Shown: positions 15,764 through 16,689 of the stretch, one piece after another
Position numbering within the stretch: position 1 is the stretch's first letter
Layout of the letters: each line of letters opens with the position of its first letter
NCBI GenBank assembly: GCA_964503335.1
Contig: CAZCZZ010000074.1
Coordinates: forward strand, 1 to 16,689
Direction of reading: 5' to 3'
Source: CAZCZZ01 sp964503335
GTDB taxonomy: Bacteria; Verrucomicrobiota; Kiritimatiellia; CAIVKH01
Length of the DNA: 16,689 nt
The notes under the pieces: generated by a model
What the model saw: the letters and a program-made list of their open reading frames with translations, nothing else
Told to the model about the DNA's origin: nothing
Database searches by the model: none
Program-made: the position numbers and the translations under genes

Positions 15764-15838
15764 CCCACGGAAAGCACGAAATCAGATTCGAAATTCGAAT
15801 CAGATTCAGACATCCGTGCTATCCGTGACCTCCGTGGG
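15764..15838. repeat. Nested inverted repeats in the divergent intergenic region
   Basis: The centre is a perfect 17-bp palindrome with one-base centre, GATTCGAAATTCGAATC (15785-15801), overlapped by a direct repeat AATCAGATTC at 15780-15789 and 15798-15807. Outside it, AGCACG (15773-15778) is inverted as CGTGCT (15815-15820), and CCCACGGA (15764-15771) as TCCGTGGG (15831-15838). The arms could fold into one long imperfect hairpin. It lies 28 bp before regulator 2, between divergent genes, so it may be a regulator site or a small dispersed element. Confidence 0.6.
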
Positions 15839-15885
15839 CAAACCTCTTCGCATGTTCTTCGCTACCTTCTGTGAAAACTCCGTGT
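15812..15885. repeat. Degenerate 9-bp-period TCCGTG tract
   Basis: TCCGTG occurs at 15813, 15822 and 15831 with an exact 9-bp step, then TTCGC-type units follow, TCTGTG at 15868 and TCCGTG at 15879. On the other strand this reads CACGGA/CACAGA, a pattern I recognise from intergenic DNA of several environmental bacteria, where it often yields false ORFs. Its role is unknown. Confidence 0.5.
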
Positions 15886-15940
15886 CTGTTCCCGGGTGTT
15901 GCGCATTTGAAAATCGCCGGATGCGCATTACGTTGGGCGC

Positions 15941-16689
15941 GTGATTCACGCGTTGATCCTACTCTTCCTGCTGGCCGCATCAAGCGCCGCGCAGCCCGGT
16001 CCCGCCAAGGGACTCGGCGCGTCGCTCCGGTTCGGAGCGATGGACTCGTCCGAAAGCGACCTTGATCGCGGCGGCTCGGTCGCGGTGTCGCGTTGGGATG
16101 TCGAGGCGGGCTATCGCCTTGTTTCGACTTCTTCGCAGACGGCGCGACTATCCGTCGGCCTGGAATCACGCGACTACGACTTCTCCGCATCGAGCGGTCT
16201 CTTCGCCGCGCTGCCCGAAGACGCGCGGCAATATCGCGCCGGCCTGAATCTTACCGGCCCGATCAACGACGACTGGACCTGGATGCTGGGCCCGGGGTTG
16301 CGTTGGTCCACGCTCGGTGACGCGGATGAAGGCGACGGCCTGGCCTTCCGCGGCATGGGCCTTGCGATCCGACGGATCAGCGACCGCCTGTCGCTATCCT
16401 TCGGCGCCCTCGCCCGCACCCGCCTCGAAGATCCCGACCGCTACCTCCCGATCATCGGCATCGACTGGAAAATCACCGACCGCCTGTCGCTCCGCACCGC
16501 CGACGAAATCGGACTATCGTACGTCATCGACGACGCGAGGAAATGGACCCTCGATCTGTCGCTCGTCCCCCGCGAATGGGAATATCGAATCGAGAAAAGC
16601 GACGAGACATTCAGCCACGGCGTCTTCACCGACGACCGCCTGATGGCCTGGCTCATCGCCTCCTACCGCCCCAACCCCGGCATCACGCT
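15941..16689 (+). CDS. Probable outer-membrane beta-barrel protein (DUF6268-like), C-terminus outside window
   Basis: Translation from a GTG at 15941 gives 249 codons open to the window end. The GTG is chosen because residues 1-17 then form a clean signal peptide (MIHALILLFLLAASSAA); the Shine-Dalgarno is poor. The rest is a series of alternating amphipathic strands joined by short polar turns: 'ARLSVGLESRDYDF', 'WTWMLGPGLRWS', 'AIRRISDRLSLSFGALAR', 'YLPIIGIDWKITDRLSL', 'KWTLDLSLVPREWEYRI'. The layout 'plpiiGidW...drlsLr' resembles the DUF6268 outer-membrane barrel family, recognised by pattern only. It diverges from regulator 2 across a 204-bp repeat-containing gap. No link to the amylase operon is shown. 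Antisense frames here are shadows. Confidence 0.78.
   Translation, partial: MIHALILLFLLAASSAAQPGPAKGLGASLRFGAMDSSESDLDRGGSVAVSRWDVEAGYRLVSTSSQTARLSVGLESRDYDFSASSGLFAALPEDARQYRAGLNLTGPINDDWTWMLGPGLRWSTLGDADEGDGLAFRGMGLAIRRISDRLSLSFGALARTRLEDPDRYLPIIGIDWKITDRLSLRTADEIGLSYVIDDARKWTLDLSLVPREWEYRIEKSDETFSHGVFTDDRLMAWLIASYRPNPGIT

Noticed and set aside
14837..15874. A ~345-codon plus-strand frame opposite regulator 2, with a matching one opposite regulator 1 (7166-8194)
   Set aside because: Both are shadows of LacI genes. Their resemblance to each other is explained by the paralogy of the real genes on the other strand.
15819..16190. Minus-strand frame of 123 codons ending in an 'HGGHG' tail
   Set aside because: It overlaps the signal peptide and first strands of the plus-strand outer-membrane gene, and its His/Gly-rich tail comes from the CACGGA-type repeat tract, a common source of false ORFs.
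1..16689. CRISPR array, tRNA, rRNA or insertion sequence
   Set aside because: No regularly spaced direct repeats with unique spacers, no cloverleaf or rRNA-like stretch, and no transposase-like protein were seen.

Overview
The window is GC-rich bacterial DNA and looks like a metagenome-assembled scaffold, because it contains a run of exactly 100 N. The gene content suggests the PVC superphylum (Verrucomicrobiota/Kiritimatiellota-like): a giant secreted multidomain protein, calcium-binding D-x-D-x-D-G segments in secreted enzymes, a malectin domain on a secreted amylase, C-termini of the '...FYRIRV' type, and LacI regulators ending in 'WVPGPSV'. This placement is inference from protein style; there is no marker gene.

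All genes except the last lie on the minus strand. Read in their own direction they are: (i) LacI-type regulator 2 (15736-14693); (ii) a 92-bp regulatory gap with a bipartite LacI-type operator candidate, a weak terminator and overlapping hairpins at the next start codon; (iii) a tightly packed operon of a small DUF1573-like protein (14600-14187), a secreted GH13 alpha-amylase with a malectin domain and an assembly gap (14179-11393), a secreted metzincin protease with three tandem carbohydrate-binding-like repeats (11379-8239), LacI-type regulator 1 (8242-7184) and a secreted transglutaminase-like protein (7184-6342); (iv) a 153-bp gap with a second, nearly identical operator; (v) a giant secreted protein that starts at 6188 and is still open at base 1 (2062 codons without a stop). 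A divergent plus-strand gene for a probable outer-membrane beta-barrel protein starts at 15941 and runs off the right end. A 204-bp region of nested inverted repeats and CCGTG/CACGG-type repeats separates it from regulator 2.

The main reading is that the window holds one regulon for breakdown of an extracellular alpha-glucan-containing material. The amylase cuts alpha-glucan. The protease is carried on modules resembling starch-binding domains. The transglutaminase-like protein and the giant surface protein may act on or hold the substrate or the cell surface. The operon and the giant gene each have the same two-part motif (ACCGGTTTAA, 9-10 bp, ATTAAACCGTTAA) in front of them, and the two regulators are paralogues with the same recognition-helix core, so both may compete for the same sites. 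No sugar transporter, tRNA, rRNA, CRISPR array or insertion sequence was seen.
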